The notes below the pieces were generated by a model. It saw nothing but the letters and a program-made list of their open reading frames with translations, was not told the DNA's origin and did not search any database. Positions 16,236 through 24,861 of a stretch of 64,000 nucleotides of DNA are shown one piece after another; the first letter of the stretch is position 1, and each line of letters starts with the position of its first letter. The stretch lies in the NCBI GenBank assembly GCA_041687435.1, contig JAWLBX010000001.1, forward strand, positions 186,001-250,000, in the 5' to 3' direction. The DNA comes from JACKII01 sp041687435 (GTDB lineage Bacteria > Pseudomonadota > Alphaproteobacteria > Bin95). The position numbers and the translations under genes are program-made.

Positions 16236-18914
16236 CTACATCTCCGCCAGCCGGGCCAGCGCCGCGGCGAGCTTGTCCCGCTGCCCGGCAAGCCCGCCGC
16301 GTTTCTCGCGGGTCTCCTCGACCACACTCGGGTCGGCCTTGGCAAGAAAGCCTGGGTTGGAGAGGCGCTTGTCGATGCCGTCGATTTCCTTGTCAGTCTT
16401 TTCAATCGCCTTGGCCAGACGGCCCCGTTCCGCGGCTATGTCAATCACATCGGCCAGCGGCAGGCCATAGGTGGCCTCGCCCAGCACGATCTGCACCGCG
16501 CCTTTCGGCATTTCCGCTGCTGCCTCCACCCCGGTAAGGCGCGCGAGGCGGAGGATATAGCCTGCGTGCCGCTCCAGCCGCGCCAGCGTTTCCACGTTTG
16601 CGCCCTGCACCAGACAAGGGATCTGTGCCCCTGCCGGCACGTTCATTTCGGCACGGACAGCCCGGATATCGGTGATGAGGCGCACAACCCAGTCCATCTC
16701 CACCTTGGCCTCCGGTGCATCCAGGCCCTCGAGCACCGGCCAGTCGGCGGTGATCAGCGGGCGGCCTGGCACAAAGGCGAAATGCTCGTTCAGTTCCTCC
16801 GTAATGAAGGGCATGAACGGGTGCAGCATCAGAATGATCTGATCCAGCACCCAGGCCGCGGTTGCACGGGTTTCCGCCGCAGCCGCTGCCTCGTCACCGT
16901 TCAGGATCGGCTTGATGAATTCCAGATACCAGTCGCAAAACGTATTCCAAACGAACTGGTAAAGCCCGCCCGCAGCCTCGTTAAACTTGTAGGCCTCGAT
17001 GCCGGCTGCTGTCTCCACCGCCACGCGCGCGGTCTCGCCGACGACCCACTTGTTGACGGTCTGCTGCACACCTTCCGGATCGAAATCCGCAGGCAGGGCG
17101 CACCGATTCATCTCGCAGAACCGCGCTGCGTTCCAGATCTTGGTGCCAAAGTTGCGGTAGCCCTCGACCCGTTGCGGCGCAAGCTTGATGTCGCGGCCCT
17201 GCGCCGCCATCACGGCCAGCGTGAAGCGCAGCGAGTCGGCGGAATACTGGTCGATCAGTTCCAGGGGGTCGATGATGTTTCCCTTGGACTTCGACATCTT
17301 CTGGCCCTTTTCGTCCCGGACCAGGGCATGGATGTAGACATGCCGGAATGGCACGTCGCCCATGAAGTGGATGCCCAGCATCATCATGCGGGCGACCCAG
17401 AAGAAAATGATGTCAAAGCCGGTAACCAGCACGTCGCCCGGATAATAGCGCTTCAACTCCGGTGTCTCGTCCGGCCAGCCAAGCGTGGAGAACGGCCAAA
17501 GACCGGATGAAAACCATGTGTCGAGCACGTCGGGGTCACGTTCCAGCGGCTTTTCCTCGCCATAATGCGCACAGGCCAGCGCCTTGGCCTCGTCCTCATC
17601 GTGGGCGACGAAGATTTCGCCATCCGGGCCGTACCAAGCCGGGATCTGGTGACCCCACCAGAGTTGGCGGCTGATACACCAGGGCTGGATGTTGCGCATC
17701 CATTCGAAATAGGTCTTGGACCAGTTTTCCGGCACGAACTTGGTTCGCCCGGTCTCCACCGCCTCGATCGCTGGTTTGGCCAGGGTCTCGGCGTCCACAT
17801 ACCATTGTTCGGTCAGATAGGGCTCGATCGGCACGCCGCCGCGGTCGCCATAAGGCACCATGTGCGTGTGCGGCTCGATCTTCTCCAGCAGGCCCAGTTC
17901 CTCGATAGCGGCCACCACCTTCTTGCGCGCTTCGAACCGGTCCAGCCCCTGGTAGTCCGGGGGCGCGTGTTCGTTGATGCGGCCCTTGCGGTCGAGGACG
18001 TTGATCATTTCGAGGTTGTGCCGCCGGCCGACATCGAAGTCATTAAAGTCGTGGGCGGGCGTGATCTTCACCGCGCCGGAGCCGGTTTCCGGGTCGGCAT
18101 AGTCGTCGCCGACGATCAGGATCTTGCGCCCGACGATGGGGAGAACGCAGTGCTTGCCGATCAGGTCGGCGTAACGCTCATCGTCCGGATGCACGGCGAC
18201 GGCGGTGTCGCCTAGCATGGTTTCGGGGCGCGTGGTGGCGACGGCCAGGAACCGGTCCGGCTGGCCTTCGACCGGGTATTTGAAATACCAGAGATTGCCC
18301 TTGATCTCCTTCTGCTCAACCTCCAGGTCGCTGATGGCGGTTTCCAGCGCCGGGTCCCAGTTCACCAAGCGGCTGTCCTTGTAGATCAGACCTTCCTTGT
18401 AAAGATCCACGAAAACCTTGCGAACGGCCTTGGAAACACCCTCGTCCAGGGTAAAGCGGTCGCGCGGCCAGTCGGCGGACGCGCCAAGGCGCCGGAGTTG
18501 GCTGGAAATGGCGCCGCCCGACTCGGCCTTCCACTCCCAGACCTTTTCGATGAACGCCTCGCGGCCCAGGTCATGACGGGTCTTGCCCTGCTCGGCCAAT
18601 TGCCGTTCGACCACCATCTGCGTGGCGATACCGGCATGATCCTGCCCTGGCTGCCAAAGCGTATCCCGTCCGCGCATGCGGTGGTAACGGATCAGCACGT
18701 CCTGCAGGGTGAAGGTCAGCGCGTGGCCCATATGCAGGCTGCCGGTAACGTTCGGCGGCGGCATGATGATGGTATAGGGCTGCTTGTCCGAAGTTGGCTC
18801 GCAGGCAAATGCGCCAGCGTCCTCCCACGCCTGATAATGGCGCGCTTCGACGCGCGCGGACTCGAACGTTTTGTCCAGCGGCGCCTTGTCGGCAGGAGTA
18901 ACGGTATCGGGCAT
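16236..18914 (-). CDS. valS: Valine--tRNA ligase
   Basis: An 892-residue class I aminoacyl-tRNA synthetase charging tRNA-Val. The HIGH signature appears as HMGH (61-64) inside PPPNVTGSLHMGHA, and KMSKSKGN lies near 539-546. The connective peptide editing domain includes VATTRPETMLGDTAVAVHP, which hydrolyses Thr-tRNA(Val). The anticodon-binding domain and a C-terminal coiled coil (AERGRLAKAIEKTDKEIDG to the end) complete it. GGAG lies 8 nt before the ATG at 18914. Position downstream of the popZ-like and tolC genes matches a conserved alphaproteobacterial gene order. Confidence 0.97.
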   Translation of the reverse strand: MPDTVTPADKAPLDKTFESARVEARHYQAWEDAGAFACEPTSDKQPYTIIMPPPNVTGSLHMGHALTFTLQDVLIRYHRMRGRDTLWQPGQDHAGIATQMVVERQLAEQGKTRHDLGREAFIEKVWEWKAESGGAISSQLRRLGASADWPRDRFTLDEGVSKAVRKVFVDLYKEGLIYKDSRLVNWDPALETAISDLEVEQKEIKGNLWYFKYPVEGQPDRFLAVATTRPETMLGDTAVAVHPDDERYADLIGKHCVLPIVGRKILIVGDDYADPETGSGAVKITPAHDFNDFDVGRRHNLEMINVLDRKGRINEHAPPDYQGLDRFEARKKVVAAIEELGLLEKIEPHTHMVPYGDRGGVPIEPYLTEQWYVDAETLAKPAIEAVETGRTKFVPENWSKTYFEWMRNIQPWCISRQLWWGHQIPAWYGPDGEIFVAHDEDEAKALACAHYGEEKPLERDPDVLDTWFSSGLWPFSTLGWPDETPELKRYYPGDVLVTGFDIIFFWVARMMMLGIHFMGDVPFRHVYIHALVRDEKGQKMSKSKGNIIDPLELIDQYSADSLRFTLAVMAAQGRDIKLAPQRVEGYRNFGTKIWNAARFCEMNRCALPADFDPEGVQQTVNKWVVGETARVAVETAAGIEAYKFNEAAGGLYQFVWNTFCDWYLEFIKPILNGDEAAAAAETRATAAWVLDQIILMLHPFMPFITEELNEHFAFVPGRPLITADWPVLEGLDAPEAKVEMDWVVRLITDIRAVRAEMNVPAGAQIPCLVQGANVETLARLERHAGYILRLARLTGVEAAAEMPKGAVQIVLGEATYGLPLADVIDIAAERGRLAKAIEKTDKEIDGIDKRLSNPGFLAKADPSVVEETREKRGGLAGQRDKLAAALARLAEM

Positions 18915-18942
18915 AGCAAATCTCCAACAGCGCACACGCGGC

Positions 18943-18958
18943 CTATTCGGCCGAATAG
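18943..18958. promoter_or_regulatory. 16-bp perfect palindrome upstream of valS
   Basis: CTATTCGGCCGAATAG is an uninterrupted palindrome about 30 bp before the valS start, in the 124-bp gap after the popZ-like stop. Without a loop it is unlikely to be a terminator and better fits a protein-binding site. It shows no T-box-like features. Confidence 0.35.
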
Positions 18959-19038
18959 CGGGCGGACCATATCGTAAGGTGTTCGGTTATGCGCCGCGGC
19001 ATGAGGCGCGGCCACGGCAGCCTGTTTGAAACGTGACC

Positions 19039-19461
19039 CTAGGTTCCGGACGACCGGTTCCGCTCCCGGGCGGCAACCTCCGCCTGCAAGGCGATGTCGA
19101 CCTGATCGCGGACGATCCGTTCCAGGTTCCGGTCCAGCCAATCGGCCAGTATTGGCCGCAGCACATCCTCGACTATAGCGTCCAAAGACCGGTTGGAGAC
19201 GGATGAGCTGGCGGCATTGCCGACTCTCATGCCGGCCTTCCGGGCATCAAGCTGCGCGAGCACGCCGCCGATCGACCGATCCGGCGAAGAACCCGGCATG
19301 GCATCATGCCCTTGATCGGTATGCGATTGGCATTCTTCGCCGACCGCTCTCAAATCCGGCGGCTCGTTGTTCTCAGCTTGCGCGACCTGTTCCGCTTGCC
19401 GGGCAAGTTCCCGGATGTGGGCATAGAACGCCTCATCCGAATCATAGGGATCGCTTGCCAT
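19039..19461 (-). CDS. DUF2497 / PopZ-like protein
   Basis: A 140-residue protein whose C-terminal segment LDAIVEDVLRPILADWLDRN (about 93-112) is the helical oligomerisation signature of DUF2497/PopZ, the alphaproteobacterial polar organising scaffold. The middle is acidic and poor in hydrophobics, as in PopZ. The N-terminal helix normally reading SMEDILASIRRIIS is not recognisable; instead there is DSDEAFYAHIRELARQAEQ, which may be a diverged version. It sits between tolC and valS, the known position of popZ. The start at 19461 has GGAGGAG 14-15 nt upstream, rather far. Likely a PopZ homologue; partner binding may differ. Confidence 0.7.
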   Translation of the reverse strand: MASDPYDSDEAFYAHIRELARQAEQVAQAENNEPPDLRAVGEECQSHTDQGHDAMPGSSPDRSIGGVLAQLDARKAGMRVGNAASSSVSNRSLDAIVEDVLRPILADWLDRNLERIVRDQVDIALQAEVAARERNRSSGT

Positions 19462-19481
19462 GGTTAACGTTCAGGCTCCTC

Positions 19482-20861
19482 CTATTTGTCCGCAGGTTGC
19501 CATGGGCTGCCGATTTCCGTTCCGAACCAACGGCCGCGGACCTCCTCATAATGCGCCCGCACGTCATACCGCGGTACATCGAGATTCAACGGCTCCGCTG
19601 CCAGCAGGCCAACCGCCGACGCCAGCGACAGCGACGCCACGGTTTCGTCCCGCTGAGCCCGGATCAGGTTGACACGGGCGTTCAGCAGTTCCTGCTCTGC
19701 GTTCAACACATCCAAGACGGTTCGCGTGCCGACAAGCGCTTCCTGCTGGACACCGTCGACGGCAATCTCCTGCGCCTGAACCTCTGCCCGCAGGGCTCTG
19801 ATGCGATTCCGGGTGGCGGAAAGTTGCTCCCAGCCTGCTGTCGCAGCCTCGATTGCAGCGCGCCGCGCTTCCTCCACCTGGATCATCCGCTGCGAGGCCA
19901 GTTGTTTGGCCTGCCGCACGCGGGACCGCACCGATCCGGACTGATAGAGCGGGATCGTCACCTGGGCGGTTGCCTGCGCATTGAATGTGTCGGCATTCGA
20001 AACCGTGGTCTCATAACTCTGCCGCACCTGGCCGACCAGCGATGCGGACGGCAACATCTCGCCCTCGACGACGCCAACATTCTTGGAAGCGGCGATGTGG
20101 GAAAAGATCGCCTGGATCACGGCGGGATTATCAACCTGGCTCCGGTCGATTGCCTCCCTCCGAGTCGTCGGCAACCCCGGCAAAGGCTCGGGCTGGGCCA
20201 GAATACCGGGCGCCATGCCAACAATCTGTTCGTAATCCGCGCGGGAGGTCTCAAGGTCGCCTTCCGCGGCCCGACGGTCGGCGATGGCACGCGAAAGGCG
20301 GGCCTCCGCCTGGCTGACGTCGGTGCGCGTCACCTCGCCAACCTGAAACCGGTCGCGCGTCGCCTGCAATTGACGGCGCAGCACCTCCTCGTTGTTGAGG
20401 CTCAACTCCACAACCGCCTGATCGCGCACAACGTTCATGTAGGCCGTACCAGCCTGCTGCAACACGTCCTGCTCGACCGACAGCAGCGCGGCCCGTTCGC
20501 TAAGAACGAAATTCTCAGCCTCCGCCAGTGCCGCAGGGTTACGGCCGCCCCGGTACAACGGCTGAACCACCTCAACCTGAACAGACGCAGGCGTGCGCGT
20601 CTGATGGCTATCCACCGCAGGATCCGTGTGGGAATAGCCAACGCCCGCGGATGCCGTGCCGGTCACGCTTGGCCGCCATAGACTGAGGGCTTGCGTCACG
20701 TTTTCGTCTGCGCCCCGCAATTGCGCACGGCGGGCTTCCAGCGTGGGGTTGGTCAGATAGGCATTGGCAAAGGTTTCCGTAAGCGACTGGGCGCTGACGA
20801 CACCCGGCACTGCTAATCCCAGCCCCAGGGCGATCACCGAAACAAGTGCTGTCCTATTCAA
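19482..20861 (-). CDS. tolC: TolC family outer membrane protein
   Basis: A 459-residue outer membrane efflux/secretion duct. It begins with a signal peptide (MNRTALVSVIALGLG..., predicted cleavage after VVSA at about 24), followed by two OEP repeats with long coiled coils; VRQAKQLASQRMIQVEEARR and EVQAQEIAVDGVQQEALVGT are typical TolC segments. The start is a TTG at 20861 that overlaps the pcm-like stop by 4 bp, with CGGGAG 8-9 nt upstream; this start gives a proper positively charged signal peptide, unlike a GTG at 20837. No inner membrane transporter lies adjacent, so it may serve several systems. Confidence 0.93.
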   Translation of the reverse strand: MNRTALVSVIALGLGLAVPGVVSAQSLTETFANAYLTNPTLEARRAQLRGADENVTQALSLWRPSVTGTASAGVGYSHTDPAVDSHQTRTPASVQVEVVQPLYRGGRNPAALAEAENFVLSERAALLSVEQDVLQQAGTAYMNVVRDQAVVELSLNNEEVLRRQLQATRDRFQVGEVTRTDVSQAEARLSRAIADRRAAEGDLETSRADYEQIVGMAPGILAQPEPLPGLPTTRREAIDRSQVDNPAVIQAIFSHIAASKNVGVVEGEMLPSASLVGQVRQSYETTVSNADTFNAQATAQVTIPLYQSGSVRSRVRQAKQLASQRMIQVEEARRAAIEAATAGWEQLSATRNRIRALRAEVQAQEIAVDGVQQEALVGTRTVLDVLNAEQELLNARVNLIRAQRDETVASLSLASAVGLLAAEPLNLDVPRYDVRAHYEEVRGRWFGTEIGSPWQPADK

Positions 20862-21514
20862 AATACAAACTCCCGTGCCCTCGAGAAACCAGGCAGAGGC
20901 GGAATACTGGCATCAAATACCCGGTCCATTGCAATCGCATTCCCGGCTTTGCGCATGACCGTCGCGACCGACATCCCGGTTTCACCGGTTATTGCTGCCA
21001 CCAAACGGCCATCCGCCGCCAATTGCTCCAGGATCGGGCCTGGCACCTCCTCGACACTGCCTTCAAAGACAATGACGTCATAGGGCGCTTGCTTTGCCCA
21101 ACCTTCGGATAGCGGGCCTTGCGCGATGACGACATTGTCGGCTTCGGCTTCGGCCAGGGCTTGCTCCGCCGCCTTGGCCAGAGTCTCATCTTCCTCAAGC
21201 GCGACCACGGCACTTACCATCCGGCCCAGCACCGCTGCACCGTAGCCCGTGCCCGCGCCCACCAACAGAACGAGATCGTTCGGCCCCGGCTCGGCCAGTT
21301 GGTACATACGGCCCGCCACCATCGGAGCAAGAAGCGACCGGCCGTTGCCAATCGGCACGGCCTCGTCGGTATAGGCGACGGACCGGCGGCCGGACGGCAC
21401 GAATGCCTCCCGCGGCACCGCGCCCATGGCGGAAAGCAATCGGGGCTCCGTCACCTTGTTGGTGCGAAGCTGGCTATCCACCATATTCCGGCGGGCAAGG
21501 GCAAAATCGATCAT
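20858..21514 (-). CDS. Protein-L-isoaspartate O-methyltransferase-like protein
   Basis: A 218-residue SAM-dependent methyltransferase with motif I as VLLVGAGTGYGAAVL (82-96) and N-terminal MVDSQLRTNKVTEPRLLSAM, the standard opening of the Pcm family. However, the substrate loop that in repair enzymes reads TISQPYIVA is here GRSLLAPMVAG, so isoaspartate repair is doubtful. This divergent class is characteristically found directly upstream of tolC in alphaproteobacteria, and here the two genes overlap by 4 bp. The natural substrate is unknown. Confidence 0.82.
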   Translation of the reverse strand: MIDFALARRNMVDSQLRTNKVTEPRLLSAMGAVPREAFVPSGRRSVAYTDEAVPIGNGRSLLAPMVAGRMYQLAEPGPNDLVLLVGAGTGYGAAVLGRMVSAVVALEEDETLAKAAEQALAEAEADNVVIAQGPLSEGWAKQAPYDVIVFEGSVEEVPGPILEQLAADGRLVAAITGETGMSVATVMRKAGNAIAMDRVFDASIPPLPGFSRAREFVF

Positions 21515-21828
21515 GGCGAGCGGTTATTCCACGGTCATCTTCGGGACGGAGCCAGCCGGGCACTGTCGCATATTCCTCGCAGCCAGTGGCAATGCCCAGA
21601 CCCGGAGACTAGCAATTATCTCCAAGCGAATACTACACCCAGCCATCCAGCGCATCCGATTTTTTCTGCCCCGGATATCCGGCCCCAATGGATTATGCGG
21701 TTGAAACAGGGCGAAATCCGACACTGGCAACCCATCGCATGCTATACCACTTGACGGATTAAGGGCGCCGCACTATTCACGCGGGTCCGTTCGGCAAGCT
21801 GAGAAACGATCAGCCGCTGCGGTCATGA
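21515..21828. other. Intergenic region between pcm-like gene and tRNA-Cys
   Basis: Apart from the tRNA promoter at its right end, these 314 bp show no gene, RNA motif or repeat that I can support. The promoter of the pcm-like/tolC operon should lie in the left half, but I see no convincing -35/-10 pair. Confidence 0.5.
21751..21779 (+). promoter_or_regulatory. Sigma-70 promoter of tRNA-Cys
   Basis: TTGACG and TATTCA are separated by exactly 17 bp, 50 bp upstream of the tRNA 5' end. Both hexamers match the consensus at four or more positions, and a start near 21786 would give a leader of about 43 nt, reasonable for a tRNA precursor. Confidence 0.65.
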
Positions 21829-21902
21829 GGCGCGATGGCAGAGTGGTGATGCAGAGGACTGCAAATCCTCGTACACCGGTTCGATTCCGGTTCGCGCCTC
21901 CA
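21829..21902 (+). tRNA. tRNA-Cys (anticodon GCA)
   Basis: A complete 74-nt cloverleaf. The acceptor GGCGCGA pairs with TCGCGCC, the anticodon stem GAGGA/TCCTC encloses CTGCAAA with GCA at 21861-21863, the T arm is ACCGG-TTCGATT-CCGGT, and CCA is encoded (21900-21902). The discriminator is U73, an identity element for cysteinyl-tRNA synthetase. The 3' flank contains a GTTATC/GATAAC hairpin (21937-21954) before the fliG stop. Confidence 0.97.
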
Positions 21903-22003
21903 GACCGATTCGCTGGCCGGCCAATGGGCACGGCGAGTTATCAGCCCAGATAACGCGGGCGGACTCGCCACCGTTGCGAATGTCGTTCAATCGCGGCAGC
22001 ACC

Positions 22004-23068
22004 CTATTCCAGCAACGGCTGATTGTCCTCATCGGTAGCGGCAATCTCGATCTCTCCGGATTTCGCCAGCGCCTGCGCCAGGCGGACCACTTCCTGTTGC
22101 GCTGCCTCCGCATCCTTCATGCGCACCGGGCCTGCGCCCTGCATTTCCTCTCGCATCTGCTCGGCCACCCGTTTCGACATGTTGCTGAAAAAATATTCCA
22201 GCACGTCTGGCGCATTGTGCTTGGCGAGGGTGAGCGCCAGAATCAGCGTATCGCGCTCACAGTTTTTGATCACCGTCTGCAAGCCTGCCGAGCCGACGCG
22301 GGCGCCGAAATCGGCGAAGGTGAACAGCATTTTCTGCACCCTGCCCGCCAAATCGTGGTCATGGTCGTGCAGCGTTTGTAAAATAGAGCCGGCAAGTGCC
22401 GGCGGCATCTGGTTCAGCATGCCGCCAATCAGATCGTCCGGCCGGCGTGTCGTTTGTTCCTTGTGGAATCCTGCCAGAAAGTCTTGCTGCAAGGTGGCCT
22501 TCAACTCGTCCATCACTTGCCGGTCGATCATGCCGATGCGGGTCATCCGCAACACGACGGCCTTGGCTTTTTCCTCGGGAAACATCTGCAAGACCCGCGC
22601 GGCCTTTGCCGGCGACAGGCGGCTGAGGATTACGGCCACGGACTGCGGCTGCTCATTGCGCAGATAAGAAAAAAGCACCTGATCCGAGGTGTTTGACAGT
22701 TTTTCCCAAATATCCCGGCCGGCAGGCCCGCCAATCTCCTCCATAATCTGCTCGACCGAAGCCGAATCCAGGAAGTGGGTGAGAAAGCGGCGGGTCTCGG
22801 CGATACCGCCGCGGATACCGTTGCCGTCGCCGACGGCGGTAGAGAATTCCGCCATGACGGCGTCGACCGTATCAGCATCCACGGCACCCAACCGGTTCAT
22901 AGCGCGAGCAAATCGGCGATAGTCCCGCTCGTCCATTCGGCTGAGCAGTTTTTCCGCGCGCTCGGCCCCCATGCTGTAAACGACAATCGCTGCCTTCTGA
23001 TCTGGCGCCAGCCTGGGCTGTGCCCTTGCGCCAGGAGCCGCGCCGGCAGCGGAACGCTCATTACTCAT
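22004..23068 (-). CDS. fliG: Flagellar motor switch protein FliG
   Basis: A 354-residue rotor protein linking the FliF MS ring to FliM and providing torque-generating contacts to MotA. The N-terminal KAAIVVYSMGAERAEKLL, the middle-domain EQPQSVAVILSRLSP (EHPQ motif) and the charged C-terminal helix region KNCERDTLILALTLAKHN and SKRVAEQMREEM are all present. ATG at 23068 follows AGGGG by about 10 nt; the in-frame TTG before it is not needed. The gene is last in fliF-fliH-fliN-fliP-fliG, after fliP by 45 bp, instead of following fliF as in most flagellar operons. Confidence 0.93.
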   Translation of the reverse strand: MSNERSAAGAAPGARAQPRLAPDQKAAIVVYSMGAERAEKLLSRMDERDYRRFARAMNRLGAVDADTVDAVMAEFSTAVGDGNGIRGGIAETRRFLTHFLDSASVEQIMEEIGGPAGRDIWEKLSNTSDQVLFSYLRNEQPQSVAVILSRLSPAKAARVLQMFPEEKAKAVVLRMTRIGMIDRQVMDELKATLQQDFLAGFHKEQTTRRPDDLIGGMLNQMPPALAGSILQTLHDHDHDLAGRVQKMLFTFADFGARVGSAGLQTVIKNCERDTLILALTLAKHNAPDVLEYFFSNMSKRVAEQMREEMQGAGPVRMKDAEAAQQEVVRLAQALAKSGEIEIAATDEDNQPLLE

Positions 23069-23113
23069 CAACGATCACCCCTCTGTCGATCGGACAGCGG
23101 AAAAAGACGCCCG

Positions 23114-23869
23114 TCATCCGCCGTAACTGCGTACCATGGCTCCGGTGATAAGTTCCCAGCCGCCGCTGACGGTGAAAAACGCCAGCTTGAACGGCAGGGC
23201 AACCATGACCGGCGGCACCATGATCATACCCATCGCCATGAGGATCGAGGCGACCACGATGTCGATCACCAAAAACGGCAGAAAGACGATAAAGCCGAAC
23301 TGAAACGCCCGCTCGATTTCGGTAATCATGAACGCGGGTAACAATGCCGCCATCGGCAGCCTTCCGTCATCACCAACCCGCGCCTTGGCCAAGTCCAGCA
23401 TCAAGCCGCTATGGTTATCCTTCACGCGCGCATCCATAAAGGTCCGAAACGGCGCCACCGTGCGCTCCAACGCCTGCTCCTCAGTGATATCGGCGTCCAT
23501 GTAGGGCACCACGCCCTCGCGCCAGGCCTGATCAAACACCGGCTCCATCACGAAAAAGGTCAGGAACAGAGCAAGGCTGACGATCATCATGTTGGGCGGC
23601 GCCTGCTGCACGCCGATTGCCTGCCGCAGGATCGACAAAACAGTGACCATGAACGGGAAGCAGGTCACCATCATCAGAATCCCCGGCGCGAGGCTCAACA
23701 CCGTGACAATGGCAAACAACTGGATCAGGCGCGGCGTAAGCTGCCCCTCCGGCCCCAGGTCGATTGCGACTGACTGCGCAACGGCCGTCCCCGGGATGGT
23801 CAGCAGCACCCCGGCCAGCACCGCACCGGTGAACCAAGCCGGACGACCGCTATCAACCGGAAACGCCAT
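23114..23869 (-). CDS. fliP: Flagellar type III export protein FliP
   Basis: A 251-residue core component of the export gate. A cleavable signal (to about GTAVAQS) precedes four membrane segments. Conserved FliP blocks are LAPGILMMVTCFPFMVTVLSILR, written here as separate pieces, then QQAPPNMMIVSLALFLTFF, PAFMITEIERAFQFGF and VPPVMVALPFKLAFF. The ATG at 23869 overlaps the end of fliN by 17 bp with AGAG about 7 nt upstream. fliQ, fliR, flhA and flhB are not in the window. Confidence 0.95.
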   Translation of the reverse strand: MAFPVDSGRPAWFTGAVLAGVLLTIPGTAVAQSVAIDLGPEGQLTPRLIQLFAIVTVLSLAPGILMMVTCFPFMVTVLSILRQAIGVQQAPPNMMIVSLALFLTFFVMEPVFDQAWREGVVPYMDADITEEQALERTVAPFRTFMDARVKDNHSGLMLDLAKARVGDDGRLPMAALLPAFMITEIERAFQFGFIVFLPFLVIDIVVASILMAMGMIMVPPVMVALPFKLAFFTVSGGWELITGAMVRSYGG

Positions 23870-24215
23870 CGACAATCTCTGTCATCCGAACGCCGAGCCG
23901 GCCGGAGCCGTCCTCCAGTTCCTGCAGTTCGCCTCGCGCAATCACGCGGTCGCCGATGCGGATATCGACCGGCTCGTCAATGCGCCGGTCCAGCATGATC
24001 ACTGCGTCGCGCCGCATATTGATAAGGTCGCCGATTGCAGGCTGTGCCTTGCCGACGCTCACCACCACCTCGACCGGGACAGAGAAAATCGCCCGCCGGG
24101 ATTCCGGATCCTGCGCCGCGGCCAGGGCTTCCGTCACTGCTGCGGACAACACGCCTTCTTCGAATTCGGCGTCGGCTGCAACGCCAGACGTATCGGGTGT
24201 TTGCGGTTCATTCAT
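23853..24215 (-). CDS. fliN: Flagellar motor switch protein FliN
   Basis: A 120-residue C-ring protein. The C-terminal SpoA domain (about 45-115) has SVPVEVVVSVGKAQPAIGDL and INMRRDAVIMLDRRIDEPVD with GDRVIARGELQ, all typical. The N-terminal 40 residues are acidic and variable as usual. ATG at 24215 has GGAG 8 nt upstream; an in-frame GTG at 24224 is less likely. Overlaps fliH by 8 bp and fliP by 17 bp. Confidence 0.93.
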   Translation of the reverse strand: MNEPQTPDTSGVAADAEFEEGVLSAAVTEALAAAQDPESRRAIFSVPVEVVVSVGKAQPAIGDLINMRRDAVIMLDRRIDEPVDIRIGDRVIARGELQELEDGSGRLGVRMTEIVDGVSG

Positions 24216-24861
24216 CACTGTCACTCCCTTCTATGGAATTGCCTGTCGCACCGGCAGCATCGGTTGGCGGCGGCCGATTACCCAAACTCCGGCAAACAGC
24301 CTCCGCTATGGCCGCGGCCCTCGCATCGGCTTTCGCGATGGCGCTGCCGTCACGCCATGCGAGGCGGACCTCACCGTCGGCAATGGCTGGGTCTGCGGTA
24401 CCCTGGATGCCGTGCGGCAAGCCCGGGCCGGTTTCGACCAGGGCCGCAATTGTGTGCGGCGACGCCGTCAATGCGATTTCCGGCAGGCGCACGGTCTCGG
24501 CCACCTCACGCAACGCCGCCAGAAGGTCATCCCGGGCAGGTCCGGCGGCGGCGTGCGGCAATAATCCGGCGAGGATCGTGCGAACGACCGTCTCCAATTG
24601 CCGCAACGCATCGCAAAGCAGCGCATCCGCTTCCTCGCGGACCTGGGCTGCATCCTGGGTCAGGCGATGCAATACGGCGGCATGATCCGCAGTCGCGGCA
24701 CCGGCTGTGGCGTCCGCCGCCGCTCGCCCCTCGCGCTCGCCAGATGCGAATGCCTGGCGCCGGATCGTATCGACCTCCGCCTGACTGTAGGTCCGGTCGC
24801 TGACAGGCTGTGCCTCGGATTCTTGCGCGAAATCCTGCAAGCGGAGCGTTAGTGCCCTCAT
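24208..24861 (-). CDS. fliH: Flagellar assembly protein FliH-like
   Basis: A 217-residue protein between fliF and fliN, matching the position of fliH (FlbE in Caulobacter), which regulates the FliI ATPase at the export apparatus. Sequence identity is weak: an Ala/Glu-rich N-terminal coiled coil (about 28-95) with the start-region motif YSQAEVDTIRRQAFASGEREG, then a compact C-terminal domain. No fliI gene is in the window. It overlaps fliF by 4 bp. The call rests mainly on context and the coiled-coil layout. Confidence 0.75.
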   Translation of the reverse strand: MRALTLRLQDFAQESEAQPVSDRTYSQAEVDTIRRQAFASGEREGRAAADATAGAATADHAAVLHRLTQDAAQVREEADALLCDALRQLETVVRTILAGLLPHAAAGPARDDLLAALREVAETVRLPEIALTASPHTIAALVETGPGLPHGIQGTADPAIADGEVRLAWRDGSAIAKADARAAAIAEAVCRSLGNRPPPTDAAGATGNSIEGSDSDE

